Shown here piece by piece: positions 17,998 to 26,703 of a stretch of DNA of 45,244 nucleotides. The DNA is taken from contig JAEEML010000088.1 in NCBI GenBank assembly GCA_016283195.1, positions 1 through 45,244 of the forward strand, written 5' to 3'. The translations under genes and the position numbers were made by a program. Source of the DNA: Deltaproteobacteria bacterium (GTDB lineage: Bacteria > JAEEML01). Within the stretch, counting starts at the first letter, position 1. Every line of letters starts with the position of its first letter. The notes beneath the pieces were generated by a model. The model was not told the origin of the DNA. It searched no databases and was given only the letters and a program-made list of their open reading frames with translations.

Positions 17998-18651
17998 ATG
18001 CTTGCGGGTATAGCCAAATTTTACGTCGAAGGCGGCGCGTTTATGCACCCGATCACGCTGATGTCGGTGATTTCCATCGCCATCATGATTGAGCGCGTTT
18101 ATGCCCTGTACTTCAAGTACAACATCAATGCCGATCAATTTATGGCCCAAATCCAAAAACTGGTTATGGCCAATAATATCGATCGCGCTATCAAACTGTG
18201 CAATGCAGCTCCCAAGGCGGCTCTGCCCAGAGTTATCAAGGCAGCTCTCACCCGCGCCAACAAAGGCGAGGTAGAGATTTCCAACGCCATTGAAGAATCG
18301 ACTCTGGAAGTTCTGCCCCAGCTGAACAAGCGGACACCGCTTCTCACCACGGTTTCCGGTATGGCCACCATGCTCGGTCTTCTCGGTACCATTATCGGTC
18401 TGATCGATGCATTCGCCGCCGTGGCTACTGCACCGCCGGATAAGAAAACCGAGATGCTGACCTTGTCCATCGCTATCGCTATGAACACCACCGCTTGGGG
18501 TCTGATTGTCGCTATCCCCACCACCTTCGTGGCCGTTCTTTTGAACACCACCACCAAGAAAATTGTGGAAGATATCGATCTGTACTCTGTAAAGATGCAG
18601 AACCTCTTGGTTGCTCGTGGCAAAGGTACTACCAATCCTCTGGATCACTAA
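17998..18651 (+). CDS. MotA/TolQ/ExbB proton-channel protein
   Basis: This 217-residue inner-membrane protein would form the pentameric stator of a proton-driven envelope complex. It has a first membrane helix near residues 15-35 (HPITLMSVISIAIMIERVYALY), a cytoplasmic loop with the AALTRANKGE and LPQLNKRTPLLTTVSGMATMLGLLGTIIGL family signature (about 100-140), and a third helix (about 165-185). An AGGAGG lies just upstream of the ATG. Two ExbD genes and an AgmX-like gene follow, the arrangement of myxobacterial motility-type motors (AglRQS) and of TonB-like transport systems. The sequence alone does not decide which. Confidence 0.92.
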   Translation: MLAGIAKFYVEGGAFMHPITLMSVISIAIMIERVYALYFKYNINADQFMAQIQKLVMANNIDRAIKLCNAAPKAALPRVIKAALTRANKGEVEISNAIEESTLEVLPQLNKRTPLLTTVSGMATMLGLLGTIIGLIDAFAAVATAPPDKKTEMLTLSIAIAMNTTAWGLIVAIPTTFVAVLLNTTTKKIVEDIDLYSVKMQNLLVARGKGTTNPLDH

Positions 18652-18690
18652 TTAGATCGCATCTATGGTTAGTACCGCTCTAAGGAGAAG

Positions 18691-19347
18691 ATGATGGGTT
18701 ACAAGCCATCCAAAAAAGGCATTCCGGATTTAGAGACCGGAGCAAATTTGACTCCAATGATGAACCTCATCATGCTGCTCATTCCCTGTTTGCTTATGTC
18801 CACGGTCTTCATCGAGATCACCGTTCTTAATGTGGCCGCGCCCTCTATCGGCGCCCCCGGCGGTGCCAGTGATACCCCTCCTCAGAACGATAAACCTCCG
18901 CTGAACCTGACCGTCACCATTACCAGCAAGGGTTATACCGTTGCCGGTTCTGGTGGCGTTCTGGGTGCGGAAGTCAAAGAGGGTGAGGAATCTAAAGGCC
19001 CGACTATCCCCATTAAGGAAGCATCCGTAAACTGCAGCCAATACATCGATACAGGGCCGGTGCCACGCGACAAAAATCGCGACAGAAAGCCCTGCACCAA
19101 AGACGAAGCGGCGCAGAATGTACATCGTACCTTCTGGATCTATGATAACGAAGCTTTGCAAAAAAAGCTGGTTGAAATCAAAGATGCCTATGAAGACGAA
19201 GAGCGCATTATCATTTCTGCCGAGCAGGATGTCCATTATGAAGCGGTTATCCATGTTATAGATATCTCCCGCCAAATTAAGGATCCCGCCAGTGGCGAAG
19301 TGCGTGAACTCTTCCCGGAAGTTGTCATCAGCCCCGGATTTATGTGA
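18691..19347 (+). CDS. ExbD/TolR-like protein lacking the proton-carrying Asp
   Basis: This 218-residue protein has one N-terminal membrane helix and a periplasmic domain, as in ExbD. The helix reads NLTPMMNLIMLL; aligned with the ExbD pattern NVTPxxDVMLVLL, the essential Asp25 is Asn25. The periplasmic part is longer than usual, with a Pro/Gly-rich linker (residues about 50-70) and a segment with several Cys (NCSQYIDTGP...RKPCTKD) before the C-terminal ExbD fold. It is followed by a second ExbD that keeps the Asp. The likely role is a structural partner in a mixed ExbD dimer. Confidence 0.85.
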   Translation: MMGYKPSKKGIPDLETGANLTPMMNLIMLLIPCLLMSTVFIEITVLNVAAPSIGAPGGASDTPPQNDKPPLNLTVTITSKGYTVAGSGGVLGAEVKEGEESKGPTIPIKEASVNCSQYIDTGPVPRDKNRDRKPCTKDEAAQNVHRTFWIYDNEALQKKLVEIKDAYEDEERIIISAEQDVHYEAVIHVIDISRQIKDPASGEVRELFPEVVISPGFM

Positions 19348-19376
19348 TAGCCGGTTTATGAGGAGTACTAGACGCT

Positions 19377-19964
19377 ATGTCTGATCAGAATATTGAAGCC
19401 CAGAATGCTAGCGAGAGCGCTGCCCCGGCCGCTGCTGCGGTACCGGGTTTTGAGCCGGCTCCCGAAGGTGCCATAAAGGAAAAAAAGAAACGGCCCGTAG
19501 AAACTATCGGTTCGAGTCTTAGTATTGACTCCCTTATGGATATTATGACCATTCTCCTGGTCTTCCTACTTAAGAGCTACTCCGCCGACCCGGTGCAAAT
19601 CAAACAGGCCCCGGGCCTGAGCTTGCCTTTCGCCACTTCCGAATTAAAGCCAGAAGAAGCTACAGCTATCACCATTACTTCCACTTCTATCACCGTCGAT
19701 GATAAAAAAGTGGTTGCTCTGGAGGATGGCAAGCCCAACCAGGCTGATATCGCCGGTGACCACCTGATTCAGCCGCTCCTTGATTCCCTCGTTGAAGCCG
19801 TTGACCATCAAAAACGCATCGGCCAAATGAATAAAAAGGAATTTAGCGGAATAGTCACTGTCGTTGCCGACCGCCACATGTCTTTTAATATGCTCATAAA
19901 GATTATGTACACAGCCGGCCAAGCTCAATTCAGCAAATATAAATTTGCGGTCATAAAGAGCTAA
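19377..19964 (+). CDS. ExbD/TolR-like protein with intact Asp
   Basis: This 195-residue paralogue has a long Ala/Glu/Lys-rich cytoplasmic N-terminus (residues 1-45) before its single membrane helix, SLMDIMTILLVFLL, which carries the expected proton-carrying Asp (Asp55). The periplasmic domain (about 75-195) ends with VADRHMSFNMLIKIMYTAGQA, the usual ExbD C-terminal strand and helix. It is 29 bases after the Asn-type ExbD. It presumably supplies the proton pathway for the complex, as expected of the ExbD/MotB role. A GAGG Shine-Dalgarno precedes the ATG. Confidence 0.9.
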   Translation: MSDQNIEAQNASESAAPAAAAVPGFEPAPEGAIKEKKKRPVETIGSSLSIDSLMDIMTILLVFLLKSYSADPVQIKQAPGLSLPFATSELKPEEATAITITSTSITVDDKKVVALEDGKPNQADIAGDHLIQPLLDSLVEAVDHQKRIGQMNKKEFSGIVTVVADRHMSFNMLIKIMYTAGQAQFSKYKFAVIKS

Positions 19965-20005
19965 AAAACTTACCTTACAGCATGGTATCGTAGCGGTGAC
20001 ATTAA

Positions 20006-21406
20006 ATGGTTGATGCAAATTCTTCAAATGTCAGAGCACCAAGAGGACCGGTAGCGCAGGCTAATACCAGTCAGCATAAAGTACTGCGCATTCTGGTTTT
20101 AGAGGGGCGCAAGGTCATTGAAGATAAGCTTTTGCGCAAACCGCAGAAGGTTAATATCTCCTGTGATGCCAGCAAAAAAGCCACCATCAATATCCCCAGT
20201 GTCGGCGTGCCACAACACCACTTGCTCTTTGAACCGGCTAAAGGCGGTTATACCCTCTATTTTACCGATAAAATGGGCGGCCGCCTATCGAATGCCAGCG
20301 GTCAAGCGGATTTACAAACTCTTAGACATCACCAGGGTGTTGTAAATCGCGGCGGCATTTACGCTATCTTCATAGATGAAAACACCAAAGGCAAAGTGTT
20401 TTTTGGGGAAGATGCCGTTATTCTCTTTCAATTTGTTGCGCAGCCGCCGGAGCCCAAAGCCGAAAAACTAAATCTTTCCATTAAAGATACTCTGGCTCAC
20501 AGCATAGACTGGATTTTTATGCTGCTTTTAGCCGGTGCTTTTCTTTTTGAAACCGGCTTTGTTTATACTCTCTATCATACACCCATGCCGCCGGAAAAAT
20601 CCTTTGATGAAGTTAACGAGCGCTGGGCGGCCCTCATTGTTCCCGACTTAAAACGGGAAGAAAAACCCCCGGAACCGGAACAAAAAGATGGAGAAGGGCC
20701 TTCTACTAAAAAGAAAGAAGAGCCCCAAAAGATGGAGAAGCAGGATACTTCCAAGATGAGCGAGTCGCAAAAGGAGGCATATACTGCCGCCCGCAAAGAA
20801 AAAGCTCGCTCTCTCGTGGCCGGCAAAGGCGTTTTGGCTATGATCGGCACTGCCGGAGAAGGCTCTGCCAGCGGTTTTGTGGCTGATGTTTTTGGCCAAA
20901 ATGCCGGCATCAGCGAAGGTGCTTTTGATGGCATCACGGGCATCGGTGTGGCAACAGGAGACGGCGAACGCACAAGACGCGGTGGCTCAGCTGTCGGCGA
21001 CGCTGCCAGCATTGATAAGCTCGGCACATCCGGCGGCGGCCAGGTAGCTTCCGGCACCAAAAAAGAGACTAAGGTGTCATCGGTTGTAAAAAGTGAGGCT
21101 CCGGAAGTTGACGGCGATCTCGATCCCAATGCCGTAGCCAAATATGTTAAAGCGCGCATGACCTCTATCAAAGAATGCTATGAGCGTGAACTAAAGCGCG
21201 ACCCCAAACTGGCCGGCAAACTTACTATTTCTTTTACTATTGAAACCGATGGCAAAATTTCGGAAACTTATGTAGAAAGCAACACCATGGGCAATAAAAA
21301 TGTGGCCAATTGTATCACCGGCCGCATCAGAAGCTGGCGCTTTCCCAAGCCCAAAGGCGGTAGCGTCACGGTGGCCTATCCCTTTATTTTCTCGCCAAGT
21401 ACCTGA
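20006..21406 (+). CDS. AgmX/PglI-type TonB-like envelope protein
   Basis: This 466-residue protein starts with a cytoplasmic domain (about 25-145) resembling an FHA-like fold (INIPSVGVPQHHLLF, GGYTLYFTDKMGG). A membrane helix follows (about 168-192, WIFMLLLAGAFLFETGFVYTLY), then a long Glu/Lys/Pro-rich periplasm-spanning segment (about 205-260) and a Gly/Ser-rich region. The C-terminal domain (about 370-466) has two conserved Cys (IKECYERELK, VANCITGRIRSWRFP), which matches the AgmX/PglI C-terminal family. This is the TonB-like arm of the upstream ExbB/ExbD motor; in Myxococcus such proteins (GltJ/AgmX) act in gliding. Gliding itself is not shown here. Confidence 0.85.
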   Translation: MVDANSSNVRAPRGPVAQANTSQHKVLRILVLEGRKVIEDKLLRKPQKVNISCDASKKATINIPSVGVPQHHLLFEPAKGGYTLYFTDKMGGRLSNASGQADLQTLRHHQGVVNRGGIYAIFIDENTKGKVFFGEDAVILFQFVAQPPEPKAEKLNLSIKDTLAHSIDWIFMLLLAGAFLFETGFVYTLYHTPMPPEKSFDEVNERWAALIVPDLKREEKPPEPEQKDGEGPSTKKKEEPQKMEKQDTSKMSESQKEAYTAARKEKARSLVAGKGVLAMIGTAGEGSASGFVADVFGQNAGISEGAFDGITGIGVATGDGERTRRGGSAVGDAASIDKLGTSGGGQVASGTKKETKVSSVVKSEAPEVDGDLDPNAVAKYVKARMTSIKECYERELKRDPKLAGKLTISFTIETDGKISETYVESNTMGNKNVANCITGRIRSWRFPKPKGGSVTVAYPFIFSPST

Positions 21407-21525
21407 TTCTGCTTATTCTCAGCTCTCTTTCGGCTAAAAAGCCATTGAAGAAATTAAGAATAATTAGTAAAAGAGGCTTTTGTCCTAGTAAAGGACAAGT
21501 GTAATAAACAAAGGCAGGCGGTTAA

Positions 21526-23514
21526 ATGCCGGAATTGGGGTCAATAATTGGCGATCGTTATGAGCTCATAAGCGAACTGGGCCAAGGAGCCATGAGTATC
21601 GTCTATGCCGCACGTGACCTGCGCCTAAACAGGCAGGTGGCCATTAAAATGCTCCTGCCGCATCTTGCCGGTAAAGAAGAAGCGGTACTGCGCTTTCAGC
21701 GCGAAGCAGCCGCAGTGGCCAGGCTTGATGAGCACCCCAATATTGTCCGCATTTATGATTATAGCGGCCCGGATGTAACTCCGGCCTACCTCGTTATGGA
21801 ACTGGTATCCGGCCCTACTCTGGCCACCTTTATGGCCAGCCATCCTCTGTCCTGGCCGGATCTTGCTGCCATTATTGTAGAACCTCTGGCCAGAGCTCTG
21901 GCTGTGGCTCACGAAACCGGAATCATTCACCGCGATATTAAGCCGGAAAATATCATGTTTAGCTCTGCCGGCCAGATTAAACTGGTGGATTTTGGCATTG
22001 CCAGAGCTGTTGGCAGTGCCACACTCACTTCCACCGGAGCACTCATGGGCTCACCGGCTTATATGGCGCCGGAATATATCAACGGCGAGCCGCCGGATAT
22101 AAGAGCCGATATTTATTCCTTGGGGATTCTGCTCTATCACCTGGTCACCTCGGCTATGCCTTTTGAAGCCTCAAATCCGGCGGCGCTTTTTAAAAAAATC
22201 TGCTCCGGTGAATTTTCCCCGCCGGAACAATTCGAGCCCAAAGTAAGCCGCCAGTTAAATAGCGTAATTTGCAAGGCACTAGCCTTAAACCGCGCAGAAC
22301 GCTTTCAAAGTGCCGCTGAACTGGCCAAAGCTTTACAAGATATCGCCAATACTCTTTCACTCGGCCCGATAGATGAAGCTCTGGCAGCCTATTATGCCGC
22401 GCCTGAGCAATATATTGCCGAAAAACTGCCACTCTGGCTGGAGGGGGAAAAAGAGGCGGCCCGGCAGGCTGCCGCTGCCCGGCACACCGGCGAAGCCCTG
22501 GCTCATTATGAGCGTCTTTGCACCTTTTGCCCGGATAATCAGGAACTGGCCGGCGCCATAAAGCACCTCTTAAAAAAAGAGTGGCGCTGCCATTTTGCCA
22601 AAACCTTGCTGATCGTTCTTCTTATAATACTTCTTTTAAGCGGCGGCGCTTTTACTCTTTTTTGGACTCTGCCGCCGGACGAAGTGGACGCACCTCTAAA
22701 TGATGCCCTAAGCGATAGCGCCATGCTGCCGGAGATAACCGGCGCCAATAGCTCCGATGCTGTAACGGATATTAAAAATCCGCCAAACGATACCATAACC
22801 GATAAAGCGCCTATTAAGCCGCCGGCAGAAAATATGGCGGCTAAAACCAGGCCGGCAGTACAAAAAATTCGCGCTCTGGTTGATAAAACTACCCATAAAA
22901 GACGCGAGCGTAATATTCCTGCGCCGCCTCCGGCACAGGCGGCCAAGGTGGAAGATCCTTCTTCTGCCGCCCTCTCTCCGGCCGCTAAAACACCAAAGAC
23001 TCCTCCCCCGGCCGAAGACGCTACAGCGGAAAACCAAGTATTGCCAGTGAGTTCAAAAGCAGAAACGCCAAAAATTCCAGTGACTTTTCATGCCTTTCCC
23101 TTTGCCTCTATTTGGATTGACAATAAGCTGGCCGCCCAAAATGCCATGACGCCCATAACTGTCAATTTATCACCTGGCACCCATAAAGTCCGCTTTGAGC
23201 ATCCGGCCGCGCACACGCTCGAAGAGACTTATTCAATAGACGAAAAAAATAACGAACCTGCCTTCCGCGTGCACATGCAGCCCTTGCCGGCCAAATTAAT
23301 TCTGGATATTCCCGAGGGCTCTCTGGTAGAACTGGGAGATGAGCGCTGGCTAACCAGCCCCTATAGCAAAAACGAAGGCCACATTGTAGAATTACCTGAC
23401 AAAGCCTTCCGTCACAGCTATAAGGTAACAATAACGGAGCCGGGGCGTTCTCCCTGGAGCAAGGTTGTTGAATTTAAGGCCGGAGAAACAGTGCGGCTCA
23501 CTTCCGGAAGATGA
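21526..23514 (+). CDS. Membrane Ser/Thr kinase with C-terminal PEGA-like domain
   Basis: This 662-residue PknB-type kinase has the Gly loop GQGAMS, VAIK lysine near 41, HRDIKPEN near 137 and DFG near 155, all intact. A helical, TPR-like stretch follows (about 285-345), then a membrane helix (about 357-384), a Pro/Ala/Lys-rich linker (about 385-525) and a C-terminal extracytoplasmic domain (about 518-662) with PEGA-like features (ASIWIDNKLA, LSPGTHKVRFEH, VELGD). Unlike the kinase at 12270, its sensor is not a binding-protein fold. It starts a run of closely spaced genes (next start 16 bases on). Its substrate is unknown. Confidence 0.88.
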   Translation: MPELGSIIGDRYELISELGQGAMSIVYAARDLRLNRQVAIKMLLPHLAGKEEAVLRFQREAAAVARLDEHPNIVRIYDYSGPDVTPAYLVMELVSGPTLATFMASHPLSWPDLAAIIVEPLARALAVAHETGIIHRDIKPENIMFSSAGQIKLVDFGIARAVGSATLTSTGALMGSPAYMAPEYINGEPPDIRADIYSLGILLYHLVTSAMPFEASNPAALFKKICSGEFSPPEQFEPKVSRQLNSVICKALALNRAERFQSAAELAKALQDIANTLSLGPIDEALAAYYAAPEQYIAEKLPLWLEGEKEAARQAAAARHTGEALAHYERLCTFCPDNQELAGAIKHLLKKEWRCHFAKTLLIVLLIILLLSGGAFTLFWTLPPDEVDAPLNDALSDSAMLPEITGANSSDAVTDIKNPPNDTITDKAPIKPPAENMAAKTRPAVQKIRALVDKTTHKRRERNIPAPPPAQAAKVEDPSSAALSPAAKTPKTPPPAEDATAENQVLPVSSKAETPKIPVTFHAFPFASIWIDNKLAAQNAMTPITVNLSPGTHKVRFEHPAAHTLEETYSIDEKNNEPAFRVHMQPLPAKLILDIPEGSLVELGDERWLTSPYSKNEGHIVELPDKAFRHSYKVTITEPGRSPWSKVVEFKAGETVRLTSGR

Positions 23515-23529
23515 GCGTAAGAGGCTAAT

Positions 23530-24444
23530 GTGGCATTTCGCATAAATATCGGCGCTATTACTTTGGCCATTATTTTGAATCTTTGGCCCCTCTTAGTGCA
23601 CGCCCAAATGCCGGCGCCGCCCTCGCCACCGCCACCCTCTGCCGGAGATCCTGCGGAAGGAGCATTTTCCCCCACCGACACCTTCAGGCTGGGCAAAAAT
23701 CAATTTACCCACGGCCAATATGATGAAGCTATAAGCAACATAACCGCCGTTATTTATCCTCTGAGCCTGGACTCGGAAGACGATGTAGTGGAAGCCAGGC
23801 GTATTTTGGCTATTGCATATTATCTCACCGGGCATAAGGATCTTGCCACTACCGAATTCACCAAATTGCTCTATTTGCGCCCTCTTTATAAGCTGGATCC
23901 TTTCTTAGTGGCCCCATCCATTATCGAATTTTTTGAACAAATCAGAAAAAAATTAAAGCCGCAGTTAGACCCGCTCATTATGTCCGAAGTAGATAGTTCC
24001 AAACAAGCCAGCAGTGCTCTAAGCGGCAAATCTATCCGCGTGGAATATCACTATAATTCCCGGGCTCTTACTTTTTTCCCTTTTGGCATCGGCCAATTGC
24101 AAAACGGCGACAAAGCCTTGGGCTATACCTCGCTGGCCGTGCAAACCTCGGCACTCACACTAAATATTGTTTCGGCCATTGTGGCTTATCGCAGCAACAA
24201 TAGCTATTCTGCTCTTTTAAGGGCCAATGCCGCCGGCGAAGACCCTTGGCAAAAGGAGCGTTTGCAAGAGCTCTCAAGCCGCAGCAAGGCCATGATGATT
24301 ACCAATATAATAGCGGCCAGTGTCTTCACTCTCACCTGGTTTTTAAGCGCTGTCCACGCCAATTATCGCTATGTACCTTATCGCACGGAAATCTCCAGCG
24401 AAGACGTGGACCAAGCTCTGCTTAACGGGGGAGAAAGGCCGTGA
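23530..24444 (+). CDS. Exported TPR-like protein with two membrane segments
   Basis: This 304-residue protein starts at GTG with GAGG at good spacing. Residues 1-27 form a signal peptide or anchor (LNLWPLLVHAQ), followed by a Pro-rich linker, then a helical repeat region (about 45-140) of the kind that counts ALAYYLTGHKDLATTEFTKLLYL as a TPR. Two C-terminal membrane segments follow (about 178-220 and 255-280), the first around FFPFGIGQLQNGDKALG, a motif seen in DUF5683-like membrane proteins. It overlaps the following gene by four bases (GTGA), so the two products are translationally coupled. Function is not recognised. Confidence 0.75.
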   Translation: MAFRINIGAITLAIILNLWPLLVHAQMPAPPSPPPPSAGDPAEGAFSPTDTFRLGKNQFTHGQYDEAISNITAVIYPLSLDSEDDVVEARRILAIAYYLTGHKDLATTEFTKLLYLRPLYKLDPFLVAPSIIEFFEQIRKKLKPQLDPLIMSEVDSSKQASSALSGKSIRVEYHYNSRALTFFPFGIGQLQNGDKALGYTSLAVQTSALTLNIVSAIVAYRSNNSYSALLRANAAGEDPWQKERLQELSSRSKAMMITNIIAASVFTLTWFLSAVHANYRYVPYRTEISSEDVDQALLNGGERP

Positions 24445-25310
24445 CTTTCATTCATAAATACATAGATGAAGAGTATGCCGACCTCTATGAAAAAGAGTAT
24501 ATAAAGCGCTTTGGTAAACCGTTTGCCATGCTGCTCTGGAAGGCGCTCCATCTCAATTTAAGCGCGGACCAAAAACTCATTGACTTTTCGGCCAGTCACG
24601 GTTTTCCCTCACTTTTATTTTTGCGCAAACTCTCGCCCGGCAGCCAGATTGTGGCTTTAAGCGAAGATTATATTGCTTTGCGCTATTTGCATCTTTTGGC
24701 CGGAGCTGAAGACAATAAGCGTATTTTTGCCCGTTTTCAAGAAGATGGGCGCACTCCGCTGGCCGGCAACTACTTTGATGCCGGATATTTAAATCTGGCT
24801 TTTGATGCCATAAGTAATATTCCTGTTTCCTTAAGCGAATTGGCCCGCGTGGTAAAGCCCGGCGGCCAGGTGGCGCTGGTGGCTCCGCTCCAGGACAGCT
24901 TAAGCGAAATATACGACCTGGTGGCCACTATTTTAAATACCATGGAAGAGCCGGAATATTTGGCCGAACTGATGAATAACCGCCTTGATGCCGCCGATGA
25001 GCCTTGGCTTTTGGAAACCATGCGCAGTGCCAATGTACAAAATGTCAAACTCTATCGCACCACCTTCTCGGTGGAGTTGCCGCAGGGCTCTTATGTGAGC
25101 CGCGACCCTTTAATGAACCGCTTTTTGCTGCGCCAAGTCATGCGCACCTTGCCCTCAAAAATGCAAAAAGTCATTCTCCATCGCTTAAGCGCCATCCGCG
25201 CCGCCGCCCCGTTTAATATGCAGGTAACAGCCGCCTGCGCTATCGGCCAGGCCCCAAATTCTCCGGAATTGCCTTTGGCTGAGCGGCTAAATAGAGCCAG
25301 GGTTACTTAA
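24441..25310 (+). CDS. Divergent class I SAM-dependent methyltransferase-like protein
   Basis: This 289-residue protein starts with GTG overlapping the previous stop. Residues about 45-165 follow the order of a Rossmann methyltransferase: a beta-strand with IDFSASHGFPSLLFLRKL, an acidic end VALSED, and the post-motif ELARVVKPGGQVALVAPL typical of methyltransferase motif 4/5. The Gly-rich SAM loop is degenerate (SASHGFPS rather than GxGxG), so activity is uncertain. The C-terminal 100 residues have no obvious match. The link to the kinase and TPR genes upstream is by position only. Confidence 0.65.
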   Translation: MTFIHKYIDEEYADLYEKEYIKRFGKPFAMLLWKALHLNLSADQKLIDFSASHGFPSLLFLRKLSPGSQIVALSEDYIALRYLHLLAGAEDNKRIFARFQEDGRTPLAGNYFDAGYLNLAFDAISNIPVSLSELARVVKPGGQVALVAPLQDSLSEIYDLVATILNTMEEPEYLAELMNNRLDAADEPWLLETMRSANVQNVKLYRTTFSVELPQGSYVSRDPLMNRFLLRQVMRTLPSKMQKVILHRLSAIRAAAPFNMQVTAACAIGQAPNSPELPLAERLNRARVT

Positions 25311-25346
25311 GATAGCTTTTTTCGCCCTTAAAAGACAAATTGCCAA

Positions 25347-25374
25347 TTGCTTTACGCGGCAAAACTTGCATAAT
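25347..25374 (+). promoter_or_regulatory. Candidate promoter of the SycD-like gene
   Basis: TTGCTT (25347-25352) and CATAAT (25369-25374) are 16 bases apart in the 91-bp gap. The -10 matches five of six consensus bases; the -35 is weaker. It would give a short leader before the GTG at 25402. Confidence 0.45.
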
Positions 25375-25401
25375 GGGAGCCTGTAACGGAGGCCGCAGAG
25401 C

Positions 25402-26199
25402 GTGGTTCAGGCAATTGCAAATCATTTAGAAAATCTGCTTAAAAGCGGCGCTATCAGCCCAGCACAAATGGGGGCCATCAGCGAAGCTGAGCTCACAGCG
25501 CTCTATGCCTTCAGCCTTAAGGAGCTTGATGCCGGCCAATATGAAAACGCTCTGAAATTGCTTGGCGGCCTGACAGCTCTCGATGGCAGTAAAGCTAAAT
25601 ACTGGCGCGCGCTGGGAGTAGCCGCCCAATGCGCTTCTTTAAACAACGAAGCCCTTATGGCCTATGAAAAAGCCCTCGCCCTCGATAATAAAAGCGCTTA
25701 TATCTATATTTACCGCGCCGAAATATACCTTTTGCAAGGCAAAATCGGTGCCGCCAAAGAAGATCTGTACACCGCTTATCTCCTGCACAAAAAGCACCAA
25801 TTGGCACCGCCACTTTTGGAGCGCCTCGATAAAACCAATAAACGCCTTAAAAGCAAAGAGTCAGCCATAAGTCCGCCCCATAAAGACGCTGCCCGGCCGG
25901 CACCACCCCAAAAAGCGGAAAAAACAGAAAAAGCCGCGCTTAAAACCGGAATTTCCCAGAGTTTCGACGAAGATTTGGAAAAAACGCTCACCGCTATAAA
26001 AGCCATAGAAAAGCCGTCTGTAGCCGCAAATAGCGAGAAAATGGCGGCGCACAGTATTAAAGCTCCATTGCCGCATAAAAAGCCGGCCGCCAAAGAAGAG
26101 GCGCTGGATGCGGAAGAGGCCACTAAAACAGCTATAAAAGCCCCTTTTGACCCGGAAGTCACCAAAACATCCATAAAGCCGATTAAAGGGGCTCCGTAA
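25402..26199 (+). CDS. SycD/LcrH-like TPR protein with Lys/Ala-rich tail
   Basis: This 265-residue protein starts at GTG (GGAGG upstream). Residues about 1-150 fit the SycD/LcrH type III translocator chaperone pattern in order: ISEAELTALYAFSLKELDAGQYENALKLLGGLTALD, then YWRALGVAAQ, then the YRAEIYLLQGKIGAAKEDL repeat, i.e. three TPRs. Residues 150-265 are a Lys/Ala/Pro-rich, probably disordered tail with TKTAIKAPFDPEVTKTSIK repeats that are not part of the family. No other type III component is visible in the window, so a secretion role is only a possibility; a generic TPR scaffold is equally plausible. It overlaps the next start by one base. Confidence 0.72.
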   Translation: MVQAIANHLENLLKSGAISPAQMGAISEAELTALYAFSLKELDAGQYENALKLLGGLTALDGSKAKYWRALGVAAQCASLNNEALMAYEKALALDNKSAYIYIYRAEIYLLQGKIGAAKEDLYTAYLLHKKHQLAPPLLERLDKTNKRLKSKESAISPPHKDAARPAPPQKAEKTEKAALKTGISQSFDEDLEKTLTAIKAIEKPSVAANSEKMAAHSIKAPLPHKKPAAKEEALDAEEATKTAIKAPFDPEVTKTSIKPIKGAP

Positions 26200-26591
26200 T
26201 GGAGACAGGCGGCAAAAAGATAAGTGCGGAACTCTTAAATCCGGAAGAAACTTCTCTGCCGGCGGTTTATGATGAGGCCATAGCCGTTGATTATCAGGAA
26301 CTCTCCAACCTCGCCTGCTGGCTTGATGTCGTTACCACCATTATTACCGGCAGCGATGAATTAAATACCGCCACGCTCACCGAAGCACTTTTGGCCGGTG
26401 CGCGCTATAACGGGGCCGATTTAGAAGAGCTGGCCGCCGAATTTCCGTCTCCCGGCAGCACTAAACTGCCGGGCCAAAATATAGATGCCGAAGCCATCTG
26501 TATGGCCCTCTGCACTGCCAGTGAAGCTCTCATAGAGCAGCTTTTGCTCTCCCTTGCCGAGCAGCGCACCATTAAAGCACGGCGAATTTAA
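26199..26591 (+). CDS. Small acidic protein of unknown function
   Basis: This 130-residue, acidic, mostly helical protein has no signal peptide or membrane segment. It starts at the ATG overlapping the stop of the SycD-like gene (TAATG), a coupling that suggests joint production and perhaps binding to that protein. Residues about 40-130 are Ala/Leu/Glu-rich helices (ELNTATLTEALLAGARYNGADLEEL, QLLLSLAEQRTIKARRI). I do not recognise a family. Pairing with a chaperone-like TPR protein makes it a candidate client. Confidence 0.65.
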   Translation: METGGKKISAELLNPEETSLPAVYDEAIAVDYQELSNLACWLDVVTTIITGSDELNTATLTEALLAGARYNGADLEELAAEFPSPGSTKLPGQNIDAEAICMALCTASEALIEQLLLSLAEQRTIKARRI

Positions 26592-26624
26592 ATTTGTTTC
26601 ACAAATCTGGGCAAAAAATACCTC

Positions 26625-26653
26625 TTGCCTAGATTTCCTAACTGTGTTGTTAT
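26625..26653 (+). promoter_or_regulatory. Candidate promoter of the FISUMP lipoprotein gene
   Basis: TTGCCT (26625-26630) and TGTTAT (26648-26653) are spaced by exactly 17 bases. The leader to the ATG at 26704 contains a short stem (GCTAC..GTAGC, about 26670-26687) and then GGAGG at good spacing. Confidence 0.5.
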
Positions 26654-26703
26654 GCTCGTTTTGTGCAAGCTACCGCAAAGCGTAGCCAAAGTGGAGGTTA
26701 TTT

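Noticed and set aside
21487-21505. Hairpin TTGTCCT-AGTAA-AGGACAA between the AgmX-like gene and the second kinase
   Set aside because: A 7-bp stem without a T-tract. It might be incidental; no evidence for a terminator or riboswitch.
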